A stretch of 64,000 nt of DNA from Cyanobacteria bacterium FACHB-63 (lineage in GTDB: Bacteria; Cyanobacteriota; Cyanobacteriia; Leptolyngbyales; Leptolyngbyaceae): assembly GCA_014695255.1 (NCBI GenBank), contig JACJNX010000061.1, positions 434,001 through 498,000 on the forward strand, written 5' to 3'. The notes beneath the pieces were generated by a model. It had not been told where the DNA came from and ran no database searches. It saw only the letters and a program-made list of their open reading frames with translations. How positions within the stretch are numbered: the first letter of the stretch is position 1; the number at the start of each line of letters is the position of its first letter. Positions 26,455-35,102 of this stretch are shown here, piece after piece. The translations under genes and the position numbers were made by a program.

Positions 26455-27468
26455 GTGTCGCAGAATTCTAGTGCGTTGGATCGCGTTCATCTCGTTTATC
26501 TCGTCGATCGCTCCCTTCCTTCTGAAGACGAGCTACATCCGGGAAGTGATGTTATACGCGGATTGAGTCAAGCACCCAAAACCTTGCCGCCGCGATATTT
26601 CTATGACGATCGCGGCTCTCAGCTATTTGAGCAGATTACCGAACTGCCAGAATATTATCTGACTCGAACTGAAACAGAAATTCTCAAAGCTTGTGCGCCC
26701 GAAATTGTTCAGATTACCGGAGCTTGCGAACTGATTGAACTCGGTAGCGGCAATTCAACCAAAACGCGAATTTTGCTGGATGCCTATCGATCGGCGGATT
26801 ATCCTTTGGTGTATTGCCCGATCGACATCAGCGCTGGAATTCTTGAAAGTAGCGCTCAAAGCCTGTTGTCGGATTACCCAACCCTTGAAGTTTATGGGCT
26901 AGTCGGAACCTACGAACAGGCACTGGAAAAACTTCCGCAAACTCATCTTCAAAGTCGAATGATCGGGTTTATCGGCAGCACATTAGGAAATTTGAACCCG
27001 CAGGAATGCGATATTTTTCTTGATCAAATTGCAAATGCGCTGAAGCCGAAACAATATTTTCTACTCGGAATTGATTTACATAAATCCACTGCCCAACTCG
27101 AAGCAGCGTATAACGATCGCCAAGGCGTGACAGCAGAATTTAACCTAAATATGCTGCGGCATTTGAACCAGCGGTTTCAGGGTGATTTTGATTTAACTCA
27201 GTTTCAGCACGTCGCCATTTATAACGAAAGCGAGCGACAAATTGAGATGCACTTACGGAGTTTGCGATCGCAAATCGTTCATCTGAAGACATTAGATTTA
27301 ACCGTCGAATTTTCAGCCGGAGAAACGATTTTAAGTGAAATCTCGCGCAAGTTTGATCTCGATCAAACGAAACAGCTTCTAAGCACAAAAAAATTAGACT
27401 GTGTTCGCGTCTGGACAGATTCCGCGCAAGCCTTTGCCGTTCTGCTCTGTCAGCGAATTCTTGGTTAG
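26455..27468 (+). CDS. egtD: L-histidine N-alpha-methyltransferase EgtD
   Basis: SAM-dependent trimethylation of histidine to hercynine, the first step of ergothioneine synthesis. 337 aa from the GTG at 26455, which sits 2 nt after the egtB stop and 6 nt after AAGGAG; upstream codons of the open frame lie inside egtB and are not part of it. Landmarks: PPRYFYDDRGSQLFEQITEL near 43-62, YYLTRTETEIL, the SAM motif LIELGSGNSTKTRILL near 95-110, and LGSTLGNLNPQE near 175. This organisation gives egtC-egtB-egtD as one operon. Confidence 0.93.
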   Translation: MSQNSSALDRVHLVYLVDRSLPSEDELHPGSDVIRGLSQAPKTLPPRYFYDDRGSQLFEQITELPEYYLTRTETEILKACAPEIVQITGACELIELGSGNSTKTRILLDAYRSADYPLVYCPIDISAGILESSAQSLLSDYPTLEVYGLVGTYEQALEKLPQTHLQSRMIGFIGSTLGNLNPQECDIFLDQIANALKPKQYFLLGIDLHKSTAQLEAAYNDRQGVTAEFNLNMLRHLNQRFQGDFDLTQFQHVAIYNESERQIEMHLRSLRSQIVHLKTLDLTVEFSAGETILSEISRKFDLDQTKQLLSTKKLDCVRVWTDSAQAFAVLLCQRILG

Positions 27469-27734
27469 AATATCGAGATCGATCGCGCACTGGGGCATTC
27501 TAAACATCAGTAAAAGCGACTCAAAACGGGGCGACTCTAATGCTTAAATTTGTTAGAAATTGCCCCTTTCCGTAAAATCTATATAAACTGATATGGACAA
27601 TTCAGAAAATCTGAACTTGAATAAACATAGAATCACCCATAAGATTCAGAGATCCTGGCTTGAGTCACAATAAACTAGAGACCGTTAGGAGACCGCAATT
27701 CGCGTTACAGCCAGCATGAGAAGGTGAAGGGGAG

Positions 27735-28337
27735 ATGAGTGAAACGACATCATTTTTAGGAGGCGCGGCACTTGCAGGACTAGCGGCTGTTGTTTTGCTG
27801 AAAGGAGGAGTCAGCACTAGTTCGCCTACCGTCCCGTCTCAACCCTTACCGAACTACAACTATTCTGTTCCGCCTGCGATCGTTCCCACCGCCCCTCCTT
27901 CTCCGACTGCCACGACAACCGCTGATTTTGATAAGCAAAAAGCAGAGATCGAGCAGTTAAGGACGATCGTCGAACAGCAGCGGATTCAAACCGAGCAGTT
28001 CAAAACGCAACTGCAAAGTCAGCAAGCCCTGATTGAGACGTTGAATGCTCAAAATAAAGTTGCCGTACCCGCGCCGCAAAGGGCTGCAAATCCGACAAAC
28101 GAAAACAATTCTGTTCTCTCGAATCTTCTCTGGATGCTGGGCGGTGTGATCTTAACCTTTGGCGGCGGGATTGCCTTGGTGGGAATGTTTGTGTTGTTTG
28201 CAAAACAGCAGCGCCCTTCACGAACGATCGAGGTGATTCACGATGAGTATCCAGGCTATTTGTCGAATCGTCGTAGAACGCAAGTGTTGCCTGCGCGTCG
28301 ATCGATCCGACGAGTTGAAGCAGAGGAAATCGATTAG
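27735..28337 (+). CDS. Unknown two-helix membrane protein with coiled coil
   Basis: 200 aa, not recognised. A short hydrophobic N-terminal helix (about 8-24) is followed by a Pro/Thr/Ser-rich linker, a coiled coil at about 63-105 (KAEIEQLRTIVEQQRIQTEQ), another hydrophobic helix at 129-152 (LWMLGGVILTFGGGIALVGM) and a basic C-terminal tail rich in Arg. AGGGGAG precedes the ATG at 27735. It sits 39 nt before the most likely start of the sugar permease gene on the same strand and may be co-transcribed with it. Confidence 0.65.
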   Translation: MSETTSFLGGAALAGLAAVVLLKGGVSTSSPTVPSQPLPNYNYSVPPAIVPTAPPSPTATTTADFDKQKAEIEQLRTIVEQQRIQTEQFKTQLQSQQALIETLNAQNKVAVPAPQRAANPTNENNSVLSNLLWMLGGVILTFGGGIALVGMFVLFAKQQRPSRTIEVIHDEYPGYLSNRRRTQVLPARRSIRRVEAEEID

Positions 28338-28376
28338 TTGTACAGTGTGAGTTGGCTTTTTGCAACTCCACTTCTG

Positions 28377-29288
28377 ATGATTAAGACACTCCGAGTCAGT
28401 TGGCCTCCGATTCAGCGACGCTTAACGCCTTACCTGTTTCTGTTGCCAGCGTTGATCGTGTTGGGGATTACGGTTTTTTATCCAGCACTGCAAGCGTTTT
28501 ATTTCAGTTTTACGCGCTACGACTTGATTACAGAGCCGCAGTGGATCGGGTGGGCAAATTTCAAGCGACTGAGTACCGATCCGGTTTTTTGGCAGACGTT
28601 ACGCAATACGATTCTGTACTTGGTCTGCGTGGTGCCGGTTCTGGCGATCGCGCCTCTGGCTTTAGCAATTCTGGTCAATCAAAAGCTTCGAGGAATTCGC
28701 TGGTTTCGAGTAGCGTACTATACGCCTGTGATCATTTCGATGGTAGTGGCGGGAATTGCTTGGAAGTGGTTGTACTCGGATAACGGGTTGTTGAATCAGT
28801 TTTTAAGGGCGATCGGTTTCGGGGGTGTACCGTGGCTGACTGATCCGAATTGGTCACTGTTTAGCGTGATGGCGGTGACGATTTGGAAGGGGTTAGGCTA
28901 TTACATGGTGATTTATTTGGCGGGATTGCAGTCGATCCCGGCGGAATTGTATGAAGCAGGAGCGATCGACGGTTCAGACGGCATTCGTAAACATTGGGAT
29001 ATTACTCTGCCGTTGATGCAGCCTTACTTGCTGCTTGTTGCGGTGATTTCTGCAATTTCTGCAACGAAGGTGTTTGAAGAGATATTCATTATGACGCAAG
29101 GCGGCCCGTTGAATAGTTCTAAAACGATCGTGTTTTACGTGTATGAGCAGGCGTTCACAAAATTAGAAATTAGCTATGCCTGTACGATCGGGCTTGTGAT
29201 GTTTTTGATGATTTTAGTTCTGTCGATCGTGCGGTTAGCCGTGCAGCGTTCTACCGATGCAGAAAGCTTAAACGAAACAAAGCTATAG
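28377..29288 (+). CDS. Sugar ABC transporter permease (MalF/UgpA type)
   Basis: 303 aa from the ATG at 28377 (the open frame extends to 28338 with a TTG). Six membrane helices and the EAA loop EAGAIDGSDGIRKHWDITLP near 192-211, which docks onto the ATPase, place it in the binding-protein-dependent sugar permease family (malF/ugpA/lacF). The partner permease, ATPase and binding protein are not in this window, so the substrate is unknown. It ends immediately next to the convergent glycosyltransferase, with no spacer. Confidence 0.9.
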   Translation: MIKTLRVSWPPIQRRLTPYLFLLPALIVLGITVFYPALQAFYFSFTRYDLITEPQWIGWANFKRLSTDPVFWQTLRNTILYLVCVVPVLAIAPLALAILVNQKLRGIRWFRVAYYTPVIISMVVAGIAWKWLYSDNGLLNQFLRAIGFGGVPWLTDPNWSLFSVMAVTIWKGLGYYMVIYLAGLQSIPAELYEAGAIDGSDGIRKHWDITLPLMQPYLLLVAVISAISATKVFEEIFIMTQGGPLNSSKTIVFYVYEQAFTKLEISYACTIGLVMFLMILVLSIVRLAVQRSTDAESLNETKL

Positions 29289-29304
29289 TCAAGCTTTAGC
29301 TTTG
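29278..29304. terminator. Inverted repeat across two convergent stop codons
   Basis: CAAAGCT and AGCTTTG (7-bp perfect stem, 13-nt loop) straddle the adjacent stops of the permease (+) and the glycosyltransferase (-). It may end transcription from both sides although it lies partly inside both coding regions. Confidence 0.45.
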
Positions 29305-30236
29305 CGAATCCTTTGAAACAGGCTTTGTCTCAAGGATTTGGGCAGCAGCGAGAGTGCTAATCCAGCATAAGCTTTTGAAACTGAAGCAGATTTACCAAAT
29401 CGTACTAATTGCCGCCCTTGTTCTGTTTCACCAATTTCAATCAATCGCAGTCCGAGTAACAATTTCGTTTCGGCTAAGCGCGATCGTCGAATCTGCTCTA
29501 GCTCACTCGATGTAAACTGAAAGTTTTCCAGGTAACTGAGCTTATCTTTGAGATAAGGAATAGCACGATCGATACCTTGCTGTTCTGGATGTACGCGATA
29601 TTCCATTAAACGTTGTGGCAAGTAATAACCCTGCTTTTCATCAAGTGCTAATCGCACAAACAGATCATTATCTTCGCAGTTTTGAATATTTGGGCGCATA
29701 TAATCTACATCTTGTAACGCCTGCATTCTAAAAAGTGTTGCGCCAACTTGAAAACTCTGCTTCACAAATACGATTTCTAAGAGCGATCGCGGAATTCCCT
29801 CGGTCAATTCAGTTCTGCCCCATTTTTGCGAATTTTTATCCGTTTGTTCAGGGTCGCGCTGATTGTCGGAATTAATAATCCAGTGATCTGTTCCAACAAA
29901 GTCGATCGCTGCATCTCGATCAAGAATCTCACTCGTTTTTTCTAAAAACTCAGGATTGAGGCGATCGTCATCATCGAATTTAATAAAATACTTCCCACTC
30001 GCGACTTCATAGCCCGATCGCATATTGTTGCTTTTGCCCACGTTGCGAGGATGTTGCACATATCGGACTCGCGGATCAGTGTAGCGCTGCATGATTTCCG
30101 GAGTTCCATCTTGAGAGCCATCATCGCAGACAATCAGCTCCCAATCTGAAATCGTTTGCGCGAAAACACTGTCGATCGCATAAGACAAAAAGTGAGCGCG
30201 ATTATACGTAGGAATGCAAACGCTAATTTTGGGCAT
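29289..30236 (-). CDS. Family 2 glycosyltransferase
   Basis: 315 aa GT-A enzyme: SVCIPTYNRAHFLSYAIDSV at residues 5-24, WELIVCDDGSQDGT near 32-45, PRNVGKSNNMRSGYEVASG, and the metal/nucleotide-sugar motif KFDDDDRLNPEF near 90-101. It transfers a sugar from a nucleotide donor, probably in polysaccharide or glycolipid synthesis; donor and acceptor are unknown. The C-terminal part is helical without membrane spans. It is divergent from the family 4 glycosyltransferase, 44 nt away. Confidence 0.9.
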   Translation of the reverse strand: MPKISVCIPTYNRAHFLSYAIDSVFAQTISDWELIVCDDGSQDGTPEIMQRYTDPRVRYVQHPRNVGKSNNMRSGYEVASGKYFIKFDDDDRLNPEFLEKTSEILDRDAAIDFVGTDHWIINSDNQRDPEQTDKNSQKWGRTELTEGIPRSLLEIVFVKQSFQVGATLFRMQALQDVDYMRPNIQNCEDNDLFVRLALDEKQGYYLPQRLMEYRVHPEQQGIDRAIPYLKDKLSYLENFQFTSSELEQIRRSRLAETKLLLGLRLIEIGETEQGRQLVRFGKSASVSKAYAGLALSLLPKSLRQSLFQRIRKAKA

Positions 30237-30280
30237 ACCGATAGGAGGTTAGTTTCTCTCAATATCGACACGATCGCCCC

Positions 30281-31459
30281 ATGAATATCCTCATGTTGTC
30301 CACAACTTTCTCGTATCCCCCAACCAAAGGCGGAACGCAGGTTCGTACATTCCATTTGCTGAAGTATCTCAATCAAGCACATCACGTTACGCTTCTGACG
30401 CAGCGAAGCGAGGATGTTAGCGATGCAGAAATTGAAGCGCTACGGGAATTTACGGGGAAGTTAGTTGTATTTGAGAAACCGATGCCTCGATCGAATAAAG
30501 TGCAACGATTTGCAGAGTTTCTGCTCGAAGGAACACCGCCGAGTGTGCGATCGAACTATTCACCCCAGATGCAAGCTTGGATCGATCAGCACATTGATCA
30601 GTTCGACGTGATTACTTGTGAACATAGCGTCAACGAAATTTATGTCCGTCCAATCTTTCAACAGAAAAAGATTGTGAACGTGCATAGCTCAGTGTATGGA
30701 TCTTGTAAGAACCAATTACAGACTGGAACTTCTGAGAATCAACTGCGAGATCGCGTTAATCTACCGCTTCTGAAACGCTACGAGAAACGCTATTGTCGAA
30801 AGTTTACCAACGTTGTGGTGACAACTGACGACGATCGTACCCAACTCCAACGCTTTAATCCAAACGCAGATTTCACCGTGATTCCGAATGGAGTTGATTT
30901 CACGGCTTTTCCTTACCGCACCACTGATCCGGGTGGTCATCATCTGGTTTTCATTGGTGCAATGGATAATTTAGCGAATATCGATGCTGCAAAGTTTTTA
31001 AGTCTAGAAATCTTACCGCAGCTTCAATCGATTTATCCTGATGTGACGTTGTCGATCGTTGGCGCACGTCCAACCGCAGAAATTCAACAACTGGGAGATC
31101 GCAAAAATATCACTGTTACTGGGCGGGTTGAATCAATCGCAGATTACCTACACCAAGCAACAGTCTGTGTAATTCCAATGCGAACCGGATACGGAATTAA
31201 AAACAAAACACTTGAAGCAATGGCAGCCGGAACGCCAATTGTATCGAGCGATCGAGGACTTGAAGGACTACAATTCAATCAACCAATTCGAGCACTACAA
31301 GCCAATACAGTGAGCGAATATGTTGCGGCAATTTCGCGATTATTTGGTGATCCAGCATTACGATCGCAACTGTCCCAAAATGCACGATCGTTAATCGAAA
31401 CTGAATACACTTGGGAACGTGCAGGACGGCAATATTTACAAGTCTTAGAGAGGAATTAG
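30281..31459 (+). CDS. Family 4 (GT-B) glycosyltransferase
   Basis: 392 aa. N-terminal Rossmann domain opens with MNILMLSTTFSYPPTKGGTQ and contains HLLKYLNQAHHVTLLTQ; the C-terminal domain has VIPNGVDFTAFPY near 203-215, LVFIGAMDNLANIDAAKF, and the donor-binding part VIPMRTGYGIKNKTLEAMAA near 297-316 followed by GTPIVSSDRGLEG. It would use a nucleotide sugar in surface polysaccharide synthesis. With the adjacent divergent family 2 enzyme it forms a small glycan cluster. Confidence 0.9.
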   Translation: MNILMLSTTFSYPPTKGGTQVRTFHLLKYLNQAHHVTLLTQRSEDVSDAEIEALREFTGKLVVFEKPMPRSNKVQRFAEFLLEGTPPSVRSNYSPQMQAWIDQHIDQFDVITCEHSVNEIYVRPIFQQKKIVNVHSSVYGSCKNQLQTGTSENQLRDRVNLPLLKRYEKRYCRKFTNVVVTTDDDRTQLQRFNPNADFTVIPNGVDFTAFPYRTTDPGGHHLVFIGAMDNLANIDAAKFLSLEILPQLQSIYPDVTLSIVGARPTAEIQQLGDRKNITVTGRVESIADYLHQATVCVIPMRTGYGIKNKTLEAMAAGTPIVSSDRGLEGLQFNQPIRALQANTVSEYVAAISRLFGDPALRSQLSQNARSLIETEYTWERAGRQYLQVLERN

Positions 31460-31518
31460 CTCGAAAACTCAAAAACGCATATACCATTCAAAGAAAGGGC
31501 AGTGTTTCAAATCGCGTT

Positions 31519-32934
31519 ATGAAAGTGCAATTGCCAAAAATTGGTGCAATTCCCTGGAAATCAGTCGGATCGGGTGTGGTAATCGTGACCGCAGCAGGTT
31601 TGGTTGCTTCTAGCATTTGGCTAAGTTTGCAATTTATCAAAGACCCGCGATCGGTCGCCTGGATGAATCAATACCTGCCCAAAAACGCCAAAATTCCGAT
31701 CAGCACTTGGGACGATCCAAAAACGCTCCGAGAAATCCAAGCAGACCTGAGAAAAGCTGGCTTATTTGCAGGAGAACCGATCCGCGTTGAAACGGCAATC
31801 AAAGCCAAATCCAACCAAACCGATTTTCTCATCCCGATCTATCGTCTTGATCAAAGCGGCGGAGACGATCGCTTAACCGAACTCCGGGCTTATCGATTGG
31901 TGTTCAATCCAACCCCAAACAAAGAAGAAGCCCTTCAGTTCGTCAATCAAATTGCAGTGCGGGAACTCCAGGAAGATTTTGTCGCCGAACCTCTTATTCG
32001 CGCCCACGTGATCGATTCCAGTGCCGATCGATCTGTCCCGTTTACCGCAGTTCAACGATTTGAAGACCGCGCTCCCCGGAACGGAGTTTGGCTCACCTTG
32101 AGCGGCAAGCTCCAGCAGGGGGACAAATCGATCTCCTATGGTCAAGTGGTTTACTACAATCCAATCACGACTGCGATGAGTGTCATGCTGTCGTGGACAA
32201 GTCCGACGGACGAGTTTCCAACTTGGCAAGCGGTTGCAAAAGGTCGTCCGGCTGAATTTGTAGTGAATCAAACCGTTGGATTAGAGCCAGATTTTCAGGT
32301 GTATCAACTACGATCGGTGCAGCGAAAAACCATTCCGTTTCAGCTTCAGCCGATTTCGCTTAGTCAAAGCGGACTGCGACAAGAGAATGGAGCCTTTGTT
32401 GATGCGTTGTTCCTCGCTCGCAGTGGGCTTTGGTCAACGGCACTTGAGTATATGCAGTCTGTCAAGCAGCAAGTCGGCAAAAACTGGACGGCGACGGCTC
32501 AAGCTCAAATAGAGCTAGTTGAGCGTCATGCCAAAGTGACAAAAGCACAAGCCGATCAACCCTGGGCAAGTGCAGGACAACAACTGGTAGCCAACCTAAT
32601 CGATGGACGCTGGGAACGCGCTGCCCAGTTTGTGCAAAACCCTACGATCGATCGCGCTGAAATCCTTGATACGCTCAAGCTCGATTCCGATCGAGTTCAG
32701 AAGCGAATTCATGCTGCCCTAAACCTGAATCCAGCCCGATCGGACGTGCAATTTTGGGCAGCGCTGCGACTGGCAGCACAACGCGGAAAACCCAGCGCGA
32801 TCGCGTGGCTGAAGAAACAACCCCAAGATTCGAGCCTGCGTCGCGCTCAAACGCTGAAATTTCTGAGCGATCTAGATCCGACGACTCTAGGAGCCACTCC
32901 GCCTGCCCCCACAACGATTTCTCAAGGTCATTAG
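31519..32934 (+). CDS. Membrane-anchored protein of unknown function
   Basis: 471 aa from the ATG at 31519; the longer open frame overlaps the preceding gene and is unlikely. One hydrophobic helix near 14-37 (SGVVIVTAAGLVASSIWLSL) anchors a large, probably extracytoplasmic domain. The C-terminal third is helical and alanine-rich (LNPARSDVQFWAALRLAAQ), like tetratricopeptide-type helices. No catalytic motif is recognised. It starts 59 nt after the family 4 glycosyltransferase and could work with it. Confidence 0.7.
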   Translation: MKVQLPKIGAIPWKSVGSGVVIVTAAGLVASSIWLSLQFIKDPRSVAWMNQYLPKNAKIPISTWDDPKTLREIQADLRKAGLFAGEPIRVETAIKAKSNQTDFLIPIYRLDQSGGDDRLTELRAYRLVFNPTPNKEEALQFVNQIAVRELQEDFVAEPLIRAHVIDSSADRSVPFTAVQRFEDRAPRNGVWLTLSGKLQQGDKSISYGQVVYYNPITTAMSVMLSWTSPTDEFPTWQAVAKGRPAEFVVNQTVGLEPDFQVYQLRSVQRKTIPFQLQPISLSQSGLRQENGAFVDALFLARSGLWSTALEYMQSVKQQVGKNWTATAQAQIELVERHAKVTKAQADQPWASAGQQLVANLIDGRWERAAQFVQNPTIDRAEILDTLKLDSDRVQKRIHAALNLNPARSDVQFWAALRLAAQRGKPSAIAWLKKQPQDSSLRRAQTLKFLSDLDPTTLGATPPAPTTISQGH

Positions 32935-33060
32935 CATTAATGACATCGATTCTCAAAAATGACAATATTTATGTTTTACGCCTTGTCGTTTTAAGAGTCT
33001 GAGTAAGTTATCTAGAGAAAGAAAACATTAAGTTTAGGCAAAAGCGATCTCTATTTATTT

Positions 33061-33079
33061 GACAATAAGTCCTATTATC
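33061..33079 (+). promoter_or_regulatory. Candidate Fur-type operator upstream of the porin gene
   Basis: GACAATAAGTCCTATTATC is an imperfect 19-bp palindrome that agrees with the textbook Fur consensus at 12 of 19 positions by my count. It overlaps a TTGACA-like hexamer and lies 74 nt before the porin ATG. The match is moderate and AT-rich DNA can give it by chance. Confidence 0.3.
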
Positions 33080-33152
33080 AAAAAGATTCCGCTTTTCAAT
33101 GTTCTGAATTCGGAACTAATGAATTATTCGCTGGTGTAAGGATAAATAGATC

Positions 33153-34829
33153 ATGACAAAACTTTTGATTCATTCCCTGGTTCTCGCCGCAGGATTAGGA
33201 ATTGCCTCTAGTGCCACTGCAACTGAAATTAATGCAGATTCCGAGATTAGCGCAAATCCAAAAGTCGCAGAACTAAGCAATGAAGAATCCTTAGCGCAGG
33301 TAACGTCTGTCTCGCAGCTTTCGGATGTCCGCCCAACTGACTGGGCATTCCAGGCGTTGCAATCCCTAGTTGAGCGCTATGGCTGTATCGCGGGTTATCC
33401 CGATCGCACCTTTCGAGGCAATCGGGCTACCACTCGATATGAATTTGCAGCCGGACTGAATGCCTGCCTTAATCGCATCAACGAACTGATTGCTGCTTCC
33501 ACCGCAGATTTAGTCAAAAAAGAAGACCTCGCCACGCTGCAAAAACTCCAAGAACAATTTGCCGCAGAACTGGCAACGCTGCGAGGTCGGGTGGATTCGC
33601 TGGAAGCCCGCACGACTACGCTGGAAAAACAACAATTTTCAACCACAACAAAGCTCAATGCCGAAGTCGTTTTAGGAATCACTGGAGCCGCCGCAGGACG
33701 GGATTTTATTCGACGTGAGTTTGATCCTGTAACCGGAACCAGCACCGAAGTGCTCGATCGCGTCTCACGCAATACGATCGTCGGTAATCGTATCCGTTTA
33801 AACTTCGATACCAGCTTCACCGGACGCGACAACTTGAGAACTCGTCTGCAAGCGGCAAACCTTTCTGCGCTTCCTGCAAGCGTGAGTGGCGAGCAACTGA
33901 CCACCGAAGGGACGCTGAGATTTGCCGGGGGTGAGAGTAATGAAGTGGTGATCGATGCTTTGAACTATACGTTTCCGATCGGAGAAAACACGACCGTTGT
34001 TGTAGAAGCGAATGCAGGTGCGATCGACGACTTTACCGATACGCTGAATCCTTATCTCGATGGAGATGGTGGCTCAGGTGCATTGTCGCACTTCGGTACA
34101 CGCAACTCGATCTACTATCTCGGCAACGGTACTGCCGGAACCGGACTCGGACTGCGCCACAAGTTCGGCGAGGCTCTAGAACTGAGTTTAGGCTATCTCT
34201 CAGGTGAGCCAAATTCTCCCGCAGCCGGAAACGGTTTATTTAACGGTTCTTATGGTGCGCTGGCTCAACTCACTTTCCGTCCGACTGAGCGACTGGGAAT
34301 CGGTTTGACCTACATTCACGCTTACAACGTCGATTTTGCAGGGAACGGTGCAGTCGGGAGCAACCGTGCAAATTTCCGCTCACTCGCTGACACAGGCTTC
34401 TTAGCCAACAATGTGCCTACTTCAGCCAACGCTTACGGCATCTCGGCAACCTTCCAACTTGCGCCGCAGCTTGTACTAAATGGTGCAGTCGGCTACACGA
34501 ATGCTCAATCGTTGCAGCCCGGACAGCGGGGGACATTGGACATCTGGAACTGGTCAGTCGGTTTAGCGGTTCCTGACTTCCTCAGAAAGGGCAGTGTAGC
34601 CGGGGTGATTGTGGGGATGGAACCAAAAGTGACGGGTGCAAGAGGCACATTTGGATCTGCCGTGGGACGCGATCGCAGCACCTCACTTCATGTTGAAGGC
34701 TTCTATCAATATCAACTCAATGACAACATTGCAATCACACCGGGAATTATTTGGTTAACGGCTCCGAATCATGACGATCGTAACGATGACATTGTGATTG
34801 GAACGATTAGAACTACCTTTACGTTTTGA
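33153..34829 (+). CDS. SLH/OprB-type outer-membrane porin, iron-uptake type
   Basis: 558 aa. A signal peptide (residues 1-23, cleavage near ASSATA-TE) precedes an S-layer homology domain at about 62-115 (SDVRPTDWAFQALQSLVERY, GYPDRTF, TRYEFAAGLNACLNRI) that binds peptidoglycan-linked polymers. A coiled coil follows at about 128-170 and then a beta-barrel rich in aromatic/polar strands of the OprB family, ending with the outer-membrane-type C-terminal Phe (TIRTTFTF). Cyanobacterial homologues permit passage of inorganic ions including iron. Confidence 0.9.
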   Translation: MTKLLIHSLVLAAGLGIASSATATEINADSEISANPKVAELSNEESLAQVTSVSQLSDVRPTDWAFQALQSLVERYGCIAGYPDRTFRGNRATTRYEFAAGLNACLNRINELIAASTADLVKKEDLATLQKLQEQFAAELATLRGRVDSLEARTTTLEKQQFSTTTKLNAEVVLGITGAAAGRDFIRREFDPVTGTSTEVLDRVSRNTIVGNRIRLNFDTSFTGRDNLRTRLQAANLSALPASVSGEQLTTEGTLRFAGGESNEVVIDALNYTFPIGENTTVVVEANAGAIDDFTDTLNPYLDGDGGSGALSHFGTRNSIYYLGNGTAGTGLGLRHKFGEALELSLGYLSGEPNSPAAGNGLFNGSYGALAQLTFRPTERLGIGLTYIHAYNVDFAGNGAVGSNRANFRSLADTGFLANNVPTSANAYGISATFQLAPQLVLNGAVGYTNAQSLQPGQRGTLDIWNWSVGLAVPDFLRKGSVAGVIVGMEPKVTGARGTFGSAVGRDRSTSLHVEGFYQYQLNDNIAITPGIIWLTAPNHDDRNDDIVIGTIRTTFTF

Positions 34830-34869
34830 GAAGCTGTTTGAAATGTCCTCGTTTGCTGCACAGATCGCC

Positions 34870-34984
34870 CTGAAATGAATTTCGGGCTAATCGGCGCAAG
34901 TCCTTTGAAAAGGACTAAGAGGCTGAAAATTGGTCTAAGTCTACTTTAGTAAACTTTCCACAATTAGCCCAAAATTCATTTCAG
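34870..34984. repeat. Hairpin element with 22-bp terminal inverted repeats
   Basis: The arm CTGAAATGAATTTCGGGCT (34870-34888, continuing AAT) pairs with the complementary arm ending at 34984 over 22 bp with one mismatch. Between them are a second hairpin AGTCCTT / AAGGACT (34899-34917) and a third, AAGT-TACT / AGTA-ACTT. It starts 40 nt after the porin stop. It may be a MITE-like element or a strongly folded 3' end; no target-site duplication is evident. Confidence 0.8.
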
Positions 34985-35042
34985 AGCGGGGTGCAATCGA
35001 AGTGAGGAAGACGCTTATACTTCTCAAACATTCTCTAAAGTG

Positions 35043-35080
35043 CAAAAAAACGATCGGAGTTTTGATAGGCTCCGATCGTT
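35043..35080 (-). terminator. Rho-independent terminator of the pmbA gene
   Basis: On the minus strand AACGATCGGAG / CTCCGATCGTT forms a perfect 11-bp stem followed by a run of T. It is 22 nt after the pmbA stop at 35103. Confidence 0.9.
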
Positions 35081-35102
35081 CATTTATCAGTTCAATAGCT
35101 CG

